A stretch of 64,000 nucleotides of DNA from Oscillospiraceae bacterium (GCA_015067945.1 SVLM01000002.1:88056-152055); one strand, 5' to 3'. Shown: positions 1 to 8,430, counted from the stretch's first letter. Made by a program: numbers and translations. The notes: generated from the letters alone by a model not told the origin.

Positions 1-1394
1 CGGGCCAGATCCTTGTCGTCTGCATTGGTATGACCGGGGATGTAGCAGTCGTTTTTCAGCAGGGTCTGCTGCAGCTGGCGGATATGGCTCTGACCCACCT
101 GCCGGGGGGTGCAGCCCTGCTGTACAGCGATGGCTGCGGCGGTGCCGGCGGCCTGACCGCCTACGGCACAGGTACCCATAACCCGCAGGGAGGAAAAGGC
201 CATTTTCGATGCACTGACATCCCGGCCGGCCATCATCAGATTTTCTACATTGCGGCTGTAGAAGCAGCGGTAAGGGATGGAATAGTGACCCTCGAAATTG
301 TAGACCTTGGAGGGGGTGATATCCAGAGATTTGGCTCCGCCGGGAACGTGGACATCCATGGGCCACGCACCGTAGGCCACTGCGTCATCGAAAATCCGGT
401 TGGAGCGGATGTCGTTCTCGTTGAGCAGGTAATCGCCCTCCAGGCGGCGGCTTTCCCGGTAGCCGGGAACCATACTCACCCATTCTAAGTCCAGATTGTC
501 CGCACCGTGGTCGCCCTGATTTTTGATGTGATCCCATACGCCGTAGAGTACCTTCAGCAGGTCGTCACGGATTTCCTCGCTCTGGGCGATGATATCATCA
601 TAATCGCCGCCCAGCTCGATCCACCAGTAGCCGGCGTCTACGTTGGAGAACTCCGGCAGACGGTTCTTTGTGCTGTCAAATTCCGCGATTTCGCCGCCGT
701 CGGAGTGGGAGCAAACATGATCCACATGGGGGCGGTTCTTCAGGTCCTCCTCCGTGTAGGTGTTGGCCCAGACGGGTTTGATGAACTCCACCGGCTCGCC
801 CCGGTCCGTGGCGGCGAACATAATGGTGTTGCCCATGGTGTAGGTGTTGGCCTCCTCCGGGGCAGTGGGTTCGTTGAATTCGTATTTGGATTCCGAGCCG
901 ATCCGGCTTGCCGCACCGGCCATCACGCCTACGGTGCCGTGGCCGGTGGCATCGATGAAGATCTTGCCCCGGACGGTCAGCTGGGTTTCGGTGGTGTTCT
1001 GGTGACCCACCACAGCGGCAATCTTGCCCCCGTCCATAATCACATTATCGATATTGGTGTTCAGATAGGGGGTGATATTTGGCTCCAATTTGACCTTTTC
1101 CCATACGATCATGTCGAAAATGGGGAAATTGGCGTAGGGATTTCTGCGTTTGTTTTCCAGAAGGATTTCTTCGAGAATACCGGTCTCCCGCAGGTTAGCC
1201 TTGGAAGAATGGCAGTTTGCACCCACGATGTGCATCCGGGTCTCGGAGCTGCCGGTACCGCCAAAAACCGGGCGGTTTTGGATCAGTGCTACGCTTACGC
1301 CCTCTCTGGCGGCGGCGATGGCCGCACAGACACCGGAAAATCCGCCGCCGATGACAACGACGTCAAAGGACGCTTCTTTCTGATTGATTGCCAT
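1..1394 (-). CDS. FAD-dependent oxidoreductase (3' end outside window)
   Basis: Reading the minus strand from the ATG at 1394 gives an uninterrupted frame of about 464 codons that runs off the window edge. The N-terminus has the dinucleotide-binding signature VVVIGGGFSGVCAAIAAARE (about residues 11-30), followed by the FGGTGSSETRMH segment typical of the FAD_oxidored family (PF12831). Later come IFIDATGHGTVG and, near the visible end, LMMAGRDVSASKMAFSSLR, the usual FAD-contacting C-terminal stretch. Such proteins are flavin oxidoreductases of mostly unknown substrate, often found near glycan-use genes. A GGAG ribosome binding site sits just upstream (minus-strand AAAGGAGTGC). The plus-strand open frames across this region are shadows. 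The family is confident; the substrate is unknown. Confidence 0.9.
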   Translation of the reverse strand, partial: MAINQKEASFDVVVIGGGFSGVCAAIAAAREGVSVALIQNRPVFGGTGSSETRMHIVGANCHSSKANLRETGILEEILLENKRRNPYANFPIFDMIVWEKVKLEPNITPYLNTNIDNVIMDGGKIAAVVGHQNTTETQLTVRGKIFIDATGHGTVGVMAGAASRIGSESKYEFNEPTAPEEANTYTMGNTIMFAATDRGEPVEFIKPVWANTYTEEDLKNRPHVDHVCSHSDGGEIAEFDSTKNRLPEFSNVDAGYWWIELGGDYDDIIAQSEEIRDDLLKVLYGVWDHIKNQGDHGADNLDLEWVSMVPGYRESRRLEGDYLLNENDIRSNRIFDDAVAYGAWPMDVHVPGGAKSLDITPSKVYNFEGHYSIPYRCFYSRNVENLMMAGRDVSASKMAFSSLRVMGTCAVGGQAAGTAAAIAVQQGCTPRQVGQSHIRQLQQTLLKNDCYIPGHTNADDKDLA

Positions 1395-1552
1395 GATATG
1401 CACTCCTTTTTCATAAGGTTCTTCTATGCTATCATATCATTAAAAATAACAAATTCAACACATGAAATTGGTGATTTATTACACCAGATAACGATATTTC
1501 CCATTTTAGGTATGTAGGGGCTTATCATTGCTCGTCCGCAATACCGTCTTTT

Positions 1553-1750
1553 TGTCATTGCGAGGGAGTAGCGAAGCGAATCTAAATCAACAATTGCGTT
1601 AAGCAATTACAATAGAAATGCGAAGCACGACAGTGGCAATCTCCTTAGTTTTTCTCCTGACCGGGGGACTGCCACACCAGTGTGCACACTGGTTCGCAAT
1701 GACAGTTCTAACGAGGGGATTGCCACGGCCCGTTGGGCCTCGCAATGACA
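1553..1750. repeat. Dispersed repeat, family A (compound copy)
   Basis: The element begins TGTCATTGCGAGG and ends CCTCGCAATGACA in inverted orientation, like copies elsewhere in the window. This copy is longer than the basic ~93-bp unit and carries an extra AT-rich core with the palindrome AATTGCGTTAAGCAATT. The 1395-2051 gap has no convincing gene; besides this element it holds a short GGCCAATGGCC palindrome stretch near 1775-1795 and two related copies of a tRNA-like tail. Probably a MITE/REP-like nonautonomous repeat (inference). Confidence 0.8.
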
Positions 1751-1816
1751 TAATATTCGAAAATGACGGACGGACGGCCAATGGCCGCCCCTACAAGTCC
1801 TACCGGGGGTGGTCGC

Positions 1817-2013
1817 CCTCTTCAATTCCCGTACGGCAAAAAAAGACACACACCTTGATGAGCGGTAAGAAACAAGCACGTATTCTCTTTCATTTCCCAG
1901 TCCTTACGGACTGTGCTCTGAAAGAGCGGGAATCTCCCCCGACCTAAAAAACATGCCACCGGCATGTTTTTTGCCTCGCTTCGCTCGGCCGGTCTCTTCG
2001 ATTCCCGTACGGC
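1817..2013. repeat. Two direct copies of a tRNA-Glu-like 3' tail
   Basis: The string ATTCCCGTACGGCAAAAAAA occurs at about 1826-1845 and again at 2001-2020. Its first part matches the T-arm/acceptor end of tRNA-Glu at 2052-2126 but in the opposite orientation. Between the copies lies a hairpin with a T run near 1950-1972 (ACATGCC...GGCATGTTTTTT). These look like remnants of tRNA-derived sequence, not a functional tRNA. Confidence 0.5.
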
Positions 2014-2052
2014 AAAAAAATAACACCACCCTGATGGGTGGTGTTATTTTTT
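2014..2052. terminator. Bidirectional intrinsic terminator after the tRNA pair
   Basis: A 14-bp perfect stem (AAATAACACCACCC at 2018-2031, GGGTGGTGTTATTT at 2036-2049) with a 4-nt loop has A and T runs on both sides. It directly follows the 3' end of tRNA-Glu on the minus strand. Confidence 0.85.
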
Positions 2053-2126
2053 GGTGACCCGTACGGGAATCGAACCCATGTTACCGCCGTGAAAGGGCGG
2101 TGTCTTAACCGCTTGACCAACGGGCC
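2052..2126 (-). tRNA. tRNA-Glu(TTC)
   Basis: The minus strand folds into a full cloverleaf. The 7-bp acceptor stem pairs GGCCCGT with ACGGGTC, the anticodon stem is CCGCC/GGCGG around the loop CTTTCAC (anticodon TTC), the T-arm is ATGGG-TTCGATT-CCCGT, and CCA is encoded. It lies directly after tRNA-Met with no spacer, so both come from one precursor. Confidence 0.97.
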
Positions 2127-2202
2127 TGGTAGCGGCGACCTGACTTGAACAGGTGACAGACCGGGTATGAACCGGGTACTCTACCAACTGAGTTACGCCG
2201 CC
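2127..2202 (-). tRNA. tRNA-Met(CAT)
   Basis: The minus strand gives a cloverleaf with acceptor GGCGGCG/CGCCGCT, D-arm AACTCAGTTGGTAGAGT, anticodon loop TTCATAC (anticodon CAT), T-arm ACCTG/CAGGT and encoded CCA. The G1-U72 pair and elongator-like body suggest elongator Met; a CAT anticodon alone does not exclude an Ile2 (lysidine) tRNA. Confidence 0.95.
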
Positions 2203-2320
2203 ATGGGTGGTCAAAATTCCGATTTCGTCGAAATCAGCTATGTCATTATATACAAGCATGCCCCTTTTGTCAAGTGAAAATTCAAGATTTTTTGGGCATA
2301 ATCCCATTGGAGGTGTTTGT

Positions 2321-2701
2321 ATGCGATTTTGGAAGGCTTGTGTGATGTTTTATTTGGGCGGCGGTGCCTATATGGCACTGGAATTTTTATGGCGTGGACG
2401 CAGCCACGGGAGTATGTTTGTGCTGGGAGGACTGTGTTTTCTGCTTATCGGAAAGCTCAGCAGCTGGCTGGCACGGTTACCCCTGGCGGTGCAGCTGTTG
2501 CTTTTTTCCGCCATGATCACATTTTTGGAGCTGCTGACGGGGCTGATCGTCAACTCCGGCTATGGGGTGTGGGATTACCGGAGTGTGCCCTACAATTATC
2601 TGGGGCAGATCTGTCTGCCCTTTACCCTGCTGTGGATCCCCGTGAGTCTGGGAGCAAGGGAGCTATACCGGCTGGCAGACCGGGGTCTTGCCCGTGTGTA
2701 A
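2321..2701 (+). CDS. Small membrane protein, CmpB/PF06541-like (putative ABC permease family)
   Basis: A 126-residue polytopic membrane protein with about four hydrophobic segments. The C-terminal half carries the features of the PF06541 (ABC_trans_CmpB) family: VWDYRSVPYNYLGQICLPFT, then a tryptophan/proline-rich helix. Proteins of this family are annotated as putative ABC permeases but have no proven transport role. The ATG at 2321 is preceded by TTGGAGG at 2307-2313; in-frame codons further upstream lack a ribosome binding site and overlap the tRNA promoter region. It stands alone, followed by a family B hairpin repeat. Confidence 0.75.
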   Translation: MRFWKACVMFYLGGGAYMALEFLWRGRSHGSMFVLGGLCFLLIGKLSSWLARLPLAVQLLLFSAMITFLELLTGLIVNSGYGVWDYRSVPYNYLGQICLPFTLLWIPVSLGARELYRLADRGLARV

Positions 2702-2737
2702 ATTTGCAATTTTGGAATGATCACTATCGTAGTTGTT

Positions 2738-2810
2738 TGTAGGGGAGGGTCTTGACCCTCCCGTGGACATTGTATCGTCATCGAAGGGAGGGTCAAGACC
2801 CTCCCCTACA
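2738..2810. repeat. Dispersed hairpin repeat, family B
   Basis: A 73-bp element with about 25-bp terminal inverted repeats: TGTAGGGGAGGGTCTTGACC at the left and its complement ending in CCCCTACA at the right. The short centre is unrelated between copies. Other copies lie at 4634-4707 and 39922-39995, with a hybrid at 15835-15902. Confidence 0.9.
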
Positions 2811-2972
2811 GGTTCTATTGTGGTTGGCCGTCCCTACGATTCTCCCTGCACATACATCGCCTCACGACATAGGATGATCAGTCTGTGGATTTGTACATTA
2901 TTTATTGACGGGACGATATTTTTTTGCTATTCTATAAGTACCGGGCAAATCCTATTGATTGGAGGTTACGTT

Positions 2973-3425
2973 ATGAATGCAGCTGCAATTATTTGGCTGA
3001 TCATCATGGTCGGATTTCTGGTGGTCGAAGCAGCCTGCCCCATTCATCTGGTGTCTGTTTGGTTCTCTGTCGGTGCGTTGGTCGCTGCCCTTGTGGGTCA
3101 GTTTGGCGGCAGCATCGGATGGCAGATTGCCACATTCTTCGTGGTGTCGGCATCCTTGCTGGCAGTGCTTTGGCGTTACGTCAAGGCGTTCCTGAATCCC
3201 AAGGTGACCAAGACCAATGTGGACAGTGTCATCGGAACAGAGGGCTATGTGACCGCAGCGGTGGATAACCTCAATGCCACCGGTCAGGTGAAGCTGGGCG
3301 GTATGCACTGGACTGCCAGAAGCTCCGACGGAAAGCCTATTGCCGAAGGTACGCTGATCCGTGTGGATCGGGTCGAGGGTGTAAAGGTCTTCGTGACGGA
3401 AGTCAAAGAAGAAATCAGCGTGTAA
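2973..3425 (+). CDS. NfeD-family membrane protein
   Basis: A 150-residue protein with two or three N-terminal transmembrane helices (about residues 5-80) and a soluble C-terminal OB-fold-like domain (about 90-150, from VIGTEGYVTAAV to the RVDRVEGVKVFVTEV strand region). That is the layout of short NfeD proteins, which are membrane partners of SPFH/stomatin proteins and are linked to membrane microdomain organisation. The ATG at 2973 follows GGAGG at 2961-2965; the longer upstream frame has no ribosome binding site. It lies 27 bp before the SPFH gene, the classic NfeD-stomatin pair. Confidence 0.9.
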   Translation: MNAAAIIWLIIMVGFLVVEAACPIHLVSVWFSVGALVAALVGQFGGSIGWQIATFFVVSASLLAVLWRYVKAFLNPKVTKTNVDSVIGTEGYVTAAVDNLNATGQVKLGGMHWTARSSDGKPIAEGTLIRVDRVEGVKVFVTEVKEEISV

Positions 3426-3452
3426 CCACGCACAATATAAGGAGGAACTGTT

Positions 3453-4373
3453 ATGACATATATTATCATTGCTGTTATCGCGATCGTTTTCGTTATCATT
3501 ATTTCCAACATCACGGTGGTTCAGCAGTCCCGGGCTTATGTTATTGAGCGTCTGGGTGCATTCCAGAGCGTGTGGGGTGTTGGCCTGCACATCAAGATCC
3601 CCTTCATTGACCGCATTGCCCGTCGGGTCAGTCTGAAGGAGCAGGTTCTGGATTATCCTCCTCAGCCCGTTATCACCAAGGATAATGTTACCATGCAGAT
3701 CGACACCGTTGTGTATTTCCAGATCACCGATCCCAAGCTGTACGCCTACGGCGTGGAGCAGCCCATGGCTGCTATGGAGACCCTCACCGCCACCACCCTG
3801 CGTAACATCATCGGCGACCTGGAGCTGGATCAGACCCTGACCAGCCGTGACGTGGTCAATACCAAGATGCGTGCTATTTTGGATGAGGCTACCGATCCCT
3901 GGGGCATCAAGGTCAACCGTGTGGAGCTGAAGAACATTCTGCCTCCTGCCGATATTCAGAGCTCTATGGAGAAGCAGATGAAGGCCGAGCGTGACCGCCG
4001 TCAGGCTATTCTGCAGGCTGAAGGCCAGAAGAAGTCTGCCATTCTGATCGCCGAAGGTGAGAAGGAGTCCGCAATTTTGCGTGCCAGTGCCGAAAAGGAA
4101 GCGGCCATTCTGCGGGCAGAAGCGGAAAAGCAGTCCGCAATTCTGAAGGCTGACGGTGAAGCCGAGGCCATCCGCAAGGTCCAGCAGGCTCTGGCAGATT
4201 CTCTGGAAATGCTGAACCAGAAGGCTCCCAACGAGCAGGTCATCAAGCTGAAGTCCATCGAGGCTATGCAGAAGATCGCCGACGGCCAGGCCACCAAGAT
4301 CATCATCCCCAGCGAGATGCAGGGTCTGGTGGGCATGGCAAACGGTCTGATTGAGGGCGTGAAGGAACAATAA
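3453..4373 (+). CDS. SPFH/band 7 (stomatin/paraslipin-like) protein
   Basis: A 306-residue protein: one N-terminal membrane anchor (about 1-20), a band 7/SPFH domain (about 22-180, with FQSVWGVGLHIKIPFIDRIA and LEQ/LKEQVLDYPPQPVITKDN-type motifs) and a long alanine/glutamate-rich coiled coil (about 180-250) made of EGEKESAIL-like repeats. It ends in the family-typical IPSEMQGL region. SPFH proteins oligomerise at the cytoplasmic membrane and scaffold microdomains or protease access. Good GGAGG upstream. It is co-transcribed with NfeD before it and the DUF6440 protein after it. Confidence 0.95.
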   Translation: MTYIIIAVIAIVFVIIISNITVVQQSRAYVIERLGAFQSVWGVGLHIKIPFIDRIARRVSLKEQVLDYPPQPVITKDNVTMQIDTVVYFQITDPKLYAYGVEQPMAAMETLTATTLRNIIGDLELDQTLTSRDVVNTKMRAILDEATDPWGIKVNRVELKNILPPADIQSSMEKQMKAERDRRQAILQAEGQKKSAILIAEGEKESAILRASAEKEAAILRAEAEKQSAILKADGEAEAIRKVQQALADSLEMLNQKAPNEQVIKLKSIEAMQKIADGQATKIIIPSEMQGLVGMANGLIEGVKEQ

Positions 4374-4374
4374 T

Positions 4375-4572
4375 ATGGCAAAGAAAGAAAAACGCTTTGT
4401 CAAAACCTATTCTCAGGGCGGCTGGGATCGCAGCATGGAGATTTGGGTAGACCGGCAAACCGGTGTGAACTATGTCTGCACCCAAAACGGCTATGCCGGC
4501 GGCATGACGCCCCTTTTGAACCGGGACGGAACGCCGGTAATCACCTCTGTTCCTACAGAATTTGATAAGTAA
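4375..4572 (+). CDS. DUF6440-like small protein
   Basis: A 65-residue soluble basic protein beginning one base after the SPFH stop codon, so almost certainly translationally coupled. The sequence has the DUF6440 pattern: an early WVDRQTGVNYVC segment, a glycine pair and PLLNRDGTPVI. Its function is unknown. No membrane segment is seen. Confidence 0.8.
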   Translation: MAKKEKRFVKTYSQGGWDRSMEIWVDRQTGVNYVCTQNGYAGGMTPLLNRDGTPVITSVPTEFDK

Positions 4573-4578
4573 ATGCAA

Positions 4579-4610
4579 ACCGCCGTGGGAAATCCCACGG
4601 CGGTGTTTTT
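4579..4610 (+). terminator. Intrinsic terminator of the NfeD-SPFH-DUF6440 operon
   Basis: The stem ACCGCCGTGGGA (4579-4590) pairs with TCCCACGGCGGT (4593-4604) and is followed by a T run. Confidence 0.9.
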
Positions 4611-4633
4611 ATGGTAGGGATATCGTAAGAACG

Positions 4634-4707
4634 TGTAGGGGAGGGTCTTGACCCTCCCTAAAAACTTTGCAACACCATCGACGGGAGGGTCAAGACCCTC
4701 CCCTACA
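4634..4707. repeat. Dispersed hairpin repeat, family B
   Basis: A 74-bp copy with the same TGTAGGGGAGGGTC terminal inverted repeats as 2738-2810. It ends 6 bp before the uppP stop codon and could act as that gene's transcription terminator. Confidence 0.9.
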
Positions 4708-4713
4708 AAAAAT

Positions 4714-5538
4714 TCAGAAAATCAGGAAATACAGCAGCACCACGGCACCGAGGACGATGCGGTACACGCCGAATACGGAGAAAGAATGCTTCCGGACATA
4801 CTCCATCAGGCCACGGATCACCAGCAGGCTGACCACGAAAGCCACTACACAGCCGGTGATCAGCACCATAATTTCCGTGTTGGTTGCCTGAACGCCCTCC
4901 AGCATAAATTTCAGCAGCTTCAACGCACTGGCACCCAGCATGGTGGGAATGGCCAGGAAGAAGGAGAATTCCGCACCGGCACTGCGGCTGGCACCCAGGA
5001 AAATGGCACCCAAAATGGTGGCACCGGAACGGGATGTACCGGGGATCAGACTCAGGCACTGGAACGCACCGATGGCGATGGCGGTCTTGTAATCGATTTG
5101 GCTCACATCGGTGATGGCAAATTTCCGGTTCTGATTCCGCTTTTCCACAAGGATAAAGGCTACGCCGTATACGATCAGCATAGCGGCTACCACCCAGCCG
5201 TTGTACAGATTTGCATCCATCCAGTCGTCTAAGAGCAGACCCAGCACAGCCGACGGCAGCACCGCCACCACAACCTTGAACCAAAGCTGCCAGGTAGATT
5301 TTTTCTGCACCGCGTCCTTCTTGGGACTGAAGGGGTTGAGTTTATGGAAGAACAGTACAATGACAGCCAGGATCGCACCCAGCTGAATCACTACCTGGAA
5401 CATTTCGTAAAAGGCAGGGCTTACATCCAGCTTCACAAATTCATCCAGCAGGATCAGATGGCCCGTGGAGGACACGGGCAGCCATTCGGTAATGCCCTCG
5501 ACAATGCCGAAAAGCAGGGCTTTCAAAAATTCCCACAT
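4714..5538 (-). CDS. uppP: Undecaprenyl-diphosphatase UppP/BacA
   Basis: A 274-residue polytopic protein of family length. Both catalytic signatures are intact: [17 protein letters not shown] at residues 14-30 and [10 protein letters not shown] in the middle of the protein. It dephosphorylates C55-PP to recycle the lipid carrier used for peptidoglycan and for exopolysaccharide such as that made by the 43-58 kb operon. About eight transmembrane segments. The start has AAAGGAGTCGA upstream on the minus strand. It is monocistronic and flanked by repeats. Confidence 0.97.
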   Translation of the reverse strand: MWEFLKALLFGIVEGITEWLPVSSTGHLILLDEFVKLDVSPAFYEMFQVVIQLGAILAVIVLFFHKLNPFSPKKDAVQKKSTWQLWFKVVVAVLPSAVLGLLLDDWMDANLYNGWVVAAMLIVYGVAFILVEKRNQNRKFAITDVSQIDYKTAIAIGAFQCLSLIPGTSRSGATILGAIFLGASRSAGAEFSFFLAIPTMLGASALKLLKFMLEGVQATNTEIMVLITGCVVAFVVSLLVIRGLMEYVRKHSFSVFGVYRIVLGAVVLLYFLIF

Positions 5539-5596
5539 AAAAATCGACTCCTTTTTAGAAATAGACGGAAGAGCAAAACTTATCTTTGCGGGGCTG

Positions 5597-5789
5597 TGTC
5601 ATTGCGAGGGAGCGTAAGCGACCGTGGCAATCTCCTAAGTATTTCTCCTAACCGGGGGATTGCCACGTCGGGCGTTGCATTTTTATTGTAATTGCTTACC
5701 GCAATTGTTGATTTAGAATCGCTTCGCTACTCCTCGCAATGACAAAAGGATGAGGGGATTGCCACGGCCCGTTGGGCCTCGCAATGACA
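5597..5789. repeat. Dispersed repeat, family A (compound copy)
   Basis: This stretch contains TGTCATTGCGAGG at the left, GGCAATCTCC and CCGGGGGATTGCCACG internally, the AATTGCTTACCGCAATTG core, and a terminal CCTCGCAATGACA. It occupies about half of the 413-bp uppP-response regulator gap; no gene is seen there. Confidence 0.85.
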
Positions 5790-5885
5790 ACAATGTTATT
5801 TGCTCTATCATACCCCATTGGGCATTCAAAAGCAAGAAAAAGTTGCTTGTTCACATTTTTGGGTGAAACTCTTAAAAAAATGTTC

Positions 5886-5913
5886 ATGACAATTCAGAAA
5901 AATGCGGTATAAT
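5886..5913 (+). promoter_or_regulatory. Probable sigma-A promoter of the response regulator gene
   Basis: The -35-like ATGACA (5886-5891) is 16 bp from a perfect -10 TATAAT (5908-5913), 38 bp before the start codon. Confidence 0.65.
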
Positions 5914-5951
5914 AGAAGAAAAAACCAATTATCACAAATAGGAGGATATTT

Positions 5952-6638
5952 ATGGCTACTTCGGTTTTGGTTGTAGAAGATGACCGCAATATTGCGGAAT
6001 TGCTGCAAATTTATCTGGAAAAAGAGGGCTATGCCGTAACCATGGCATTTGACGGCGGTCAGGGTCTGAGTAAATACCGTGCCATCCGGCCGGATCTGGT
6101 GCTTTTGGATGTGATGATGCCGGTGATGGACGGCTGGGCGGTTTGCAGGGCCATCCGTGCAGACGGCAATACCCCCATTATCATGCTCACAGCCAAGGGC
6201 GAGCTGGATGATAAGGTGGCAGGCCTGAAATCCGGTGCGGACGACTATATCACAAAGCCCTTTGAAATGAAGGAAGTCCTTGCCCGGATCGAGGCGGTGC
6301 TCCGCCGCAGTACCGGTGCTGTGAGTGAGAAGAAAAAGCAGCGGCTGGTTTTCGATAAACTGATCATCGATATGGAGGCCTTCGAGCTGACGGTGGACGG
6401 CAAAAAAGTGGATACGCCCCCCAAGGAACTGGAGCTGCTGTTCTGTCTGGCATCCTCTCCCAACCGGGTCTACACCCGCAATCAGCTGCTGGACGAGGTC
6501 TGGGACATTGAGTATTTTGGCGACAGCCGGACGGTGGACGTGCATATCAAGCGGCTTAGGGATAAGCTGGAATTCGTCAGCAAGGAATGGAATCTGACAA
6601 CCGTTTGGGGCGTCGGATATAAATTCGAAGTTTTCTAA
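5952..6638 (+). CDS. OmpR-family response regulator
   Basis: A 228-residue two-domain regulator. The receiver domain (about 4-117) shows the acidic pocket VVEDD, the phosphoacceptor aspartate in LVLLDVMMP and the conserved lysine in KPFEM. A winged-helix Trans_reg_C domain (about 130-226) ends GVGYKFEVF. The start has AGGAGG eight bases upstream. Its partner kinase is the next gene but is separated by a 343-bp repeat-rich gap, unusual for such pairs. A hairpin (6620-6650) overlaps the stop codon. The signal sensed is unknown. Confidence 0.95.
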   Translation: MATSVLVVEDDRNIAELLQIYLEKEGYAVTMAFDGGQGLSKYRAIRPDLVLLDVMMPVMDGWAVCRAIRADGNTPIIMLTAKGELDDKVAGLKSGADDYITKPFEMKEVLARIEAVLRRSTGAVSEKKKQRLVFDKLIIDMEAFELTVDGKKVDTPPKELELLFCLASSPNRVYTRNQLLDEVWDIEYFGDSRTVDVHIKRLRDKLEFVSKEWNLTTVWGVGYKFEVF

Positions 6639-6981
6639 ACTTCGAATTTAACGAAGTTTGCCTAACGGCAAGTGAAGTTTATTGCATAAGTGAAGTTACT
6701 GCGTAGTGAAGTTACGCCTTCGGCGAAGTGTTATTTGGCAAACCTAACTTCACTTGGCGTAAGCCAAACTTCACTGGCCTTGCAAACTTCACTTTTGCGA
6801 AGCAAAAACTTCACTTTACTGAAAACTACCACAAAAACTACCGCACTGCTGACATTAAACAATTTTTCTGATGGTAATTGCGGTTCAATACGGTAACAGA
6901 GTAAAGAAATGAGGTTAAATTATGCTAATGAGATATAGTAAAGTTTACAAATTGCGTTATAAGTTTGAGGTGTTGTAAACT
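6639..6981. repeat. GTGAAGTT inverted-repeat array between response regulator and kinase
   Basis: Three direct copies of GTGAAGTT (6672, 6690, 6706) are followed by four copies of its complement AACTTCAC (6747, 6767, 6785, 6807). The spacers are mostly small palindromes, for example TTGGCGTAAGCCAA. After the array lies about 100 bp of AT-rich DNA, then a short open frame (6922-6978) whose end resembles the response regulator's own C-terminus. The array separates two genes that are normally adjacent. Confidence 0.85.
6922..6978 (+). pseudogene. Duplicated response regulator tail / possible 18-residue leader ORF
   Basis: An ATG with an upstream GAGG opens an 18-codon frame that ends YKFEVL and stops 3 bp before the kinase ATG. 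The response regulator ends YKFEVF. The last five sense codons differ from those of the regulator almost only at third positions (AAA/AAG, TTC/TTT, GAA/GAG, GTT/GTG), and both stops are followed by ACT. It therefore reads as the original 3' end of a response regulator gene left next to the kinase. It may still act as a coupling leader, since the kinase ribosome binding site GAGGTG lies inside it. Confidence 0.5.
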
Positions 6982-8409
6982 ATGAAAACCACCTTTAGCC
7001 GAACCTTTACCGCCATTACGGTTCTGATCGTCGCGGCTATGGTGATCCTGGGCATCTCCTTCCAGCTGTTGGTGAGCAATTTTTTGACCGACAGTGCCAT
7101 GGAGGAGCTGAAAGAGGATGGCGAAACCATCGTAGAGTTGGTGCAGGCCTATGTTGCCGACGGGCCGATCAACGACCGGGATTTTGGCATCGCCCTTTCG
7201 GTGGCGGCATCGGTCAGCGATGCGGACGCGGTTATCTGCAACAGCAGCGGCAAGCTGATCTGCTGTGCCCGGGATCCCCTGGGCTGCTCCCATGTGGGTA
7301 TGCAGCTGACGAATTCATATATGGAGCGGGTGTATTCTGAAGGGGGCATGACGGACACCGGTGTGATCCGGGGTCTTTACGAGGATAAGCGGTATGTGGT
7401 ATCCCTGCCCATTTACGCCGAAAGCGGCCAACCTCTGGGTATTGTGCTGGTGTCCTCGCCCTTCGATACCACCCAGCTTGTGATGAACCGGATCACCGAA
7501 ATCTATGTATTTCTGTCCGTTTTGGTGGTGGTTGTCGCGGTTGTGGTTATGACCATTCTGCTGCGGCAGCAGTCCACCCCGCTGAAGGCCATGGCGAAGG
7601 CTGCCCGGGATTTCGGTCACGGAGAGCTGACCGCCCGGGTCAAAACCAACGGAAAATGTACCCAGGAAGTGGAAGATCTGGCCCTGGCCTTTAACAATAT
7701 GGCCTCCTCCCTGCAGAAAAGTGAGTATCAGCGGCAGGAATTTATTGCCAATGTATCCCATGAGCTGAAAACCCCCATGACCACCATTTCCGGCTTTGTC
7801 GACGGCATTCTCGACGGCACGATCCCCCCGGAGAAGGCCGAAAAGTACCTGCTTTTAGTGTCGGATGAGACCAAACGGCTGAACCGGCTGGTTCGCAGTA
7901 TGCTGGATATCTCCCAGCTGCAGGACAAGGGCGGCATTCCGCCGGAGCAAAAGACCCGGTTTGACCTTGCCGAGTGCGTGGGGCAGGTGCTGATCACCTT
8001 CGAGCGAAAAATTACGGACAAGAAACTGGCGGTAGATGTGAATATGCCGGAGCTTCCGGTGTATACCATGGCAAATCAGGACTATATCACCCAGGTTGTG
8101 TACAATCTGCTGGACAACGCGGTGAAATTTTGCCCCGAGGGCAAGAAAATCTCCCTGGAAGTCACCACCGGACGGAACAAAGCCTATGTGCGGGTCAGTA
8201 ATGAGGGTGCCACAATCCCACCGGAGGAGCTGCCGCTGGTGTTTGACCGATTCCATAAAACGGATAAAAGCCGCTCCCAGAACCGGGACAGCTGGGGCTT
8301 GGGTCTGCATATTGTCAAGACCATCGTGGGTGCCCACGGGGAGAATATCTCCGTCACCAGCCGCGACGGCAAGACGGTCTTTACCTTTACCCTGCCCGTG
8401 GTGAATTGA
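6982..8409 (+). CDS. Sensor histidine kinase (HAMP, HisKA, HATPase)
   Basis: A 475-residue membrane kinase. It has a first transmembrane helix (about 10-35), an extracytoplasmic sensor region (about 36-175), a second helix (about 176-200), HAMP, then HisKA with the H-box FIANVSHELKTPMTTISGF. The ATPase domain shows N-box YNLLDNAVKFC, F-box FDRFHKTDKSR and G2 box GLGLHIVK. It presumably phosphorylates the regulator at 5952-6638. The ribosome binding site GAGGTG lies inside the preceding tail fragment. The family A repeat 22 bp downstream separates it from the PDZ gene. Confidence 0.95.
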   Translation: MKTTFSRTFTAITVLIVAAMVILGISFQLLVSNFLTDSAMEELKEDGETIVELVQAYVADGPINDRDFGIALSVAASVSDADAVICNSSGKLICCARDPLGCSHVGMQLTNSYMERVYSEGGMTDTGVIRGLYEDKRYVVSLPIYAESGQPLGIVLVSSPFDTTQLVMNRITEIYVFLSVLVVVVAVVVMTILLRQQSTPLKAMAKAARDFGHGELTARVKTNGKCTQEVEDLALAFNNMASSLQKSEYQRQEFIANVSHELKTPMTTISGFVDGILDGTIPPEKAEKYLLLVSDETKRLNRLVRSMLDISQLQDKGGIPPEQKTRFDLAECVGQVLITFERKITDKKLAVDVNMPELPVYTMANQDYITQVVYNLLDNAVKFCPEGKKISLEVTTGRNKAYVRVSNEGATIPPEELPLVFDRFHKTDKSRSQNRDSWGLGLHIVKTIVGAHGENISVTSRDGKTVFTFTLPVVN

Positions 8410-8430
8410 TTTCTTGGCATTGCGAGGTTG

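Noticed and set aside
30..1517. Plus-strand open frames at the left edge
   Set aside because: The minus strand encodes a full FAD-binding oxidoreductase frame across the same DNA.
6672..6814. GTGAAGTT array as a CRISPR
   Set aside because: Repeats are only 8 bp, change orientation in the middle, and spacers are palindromic and short; no cas genes nearby.
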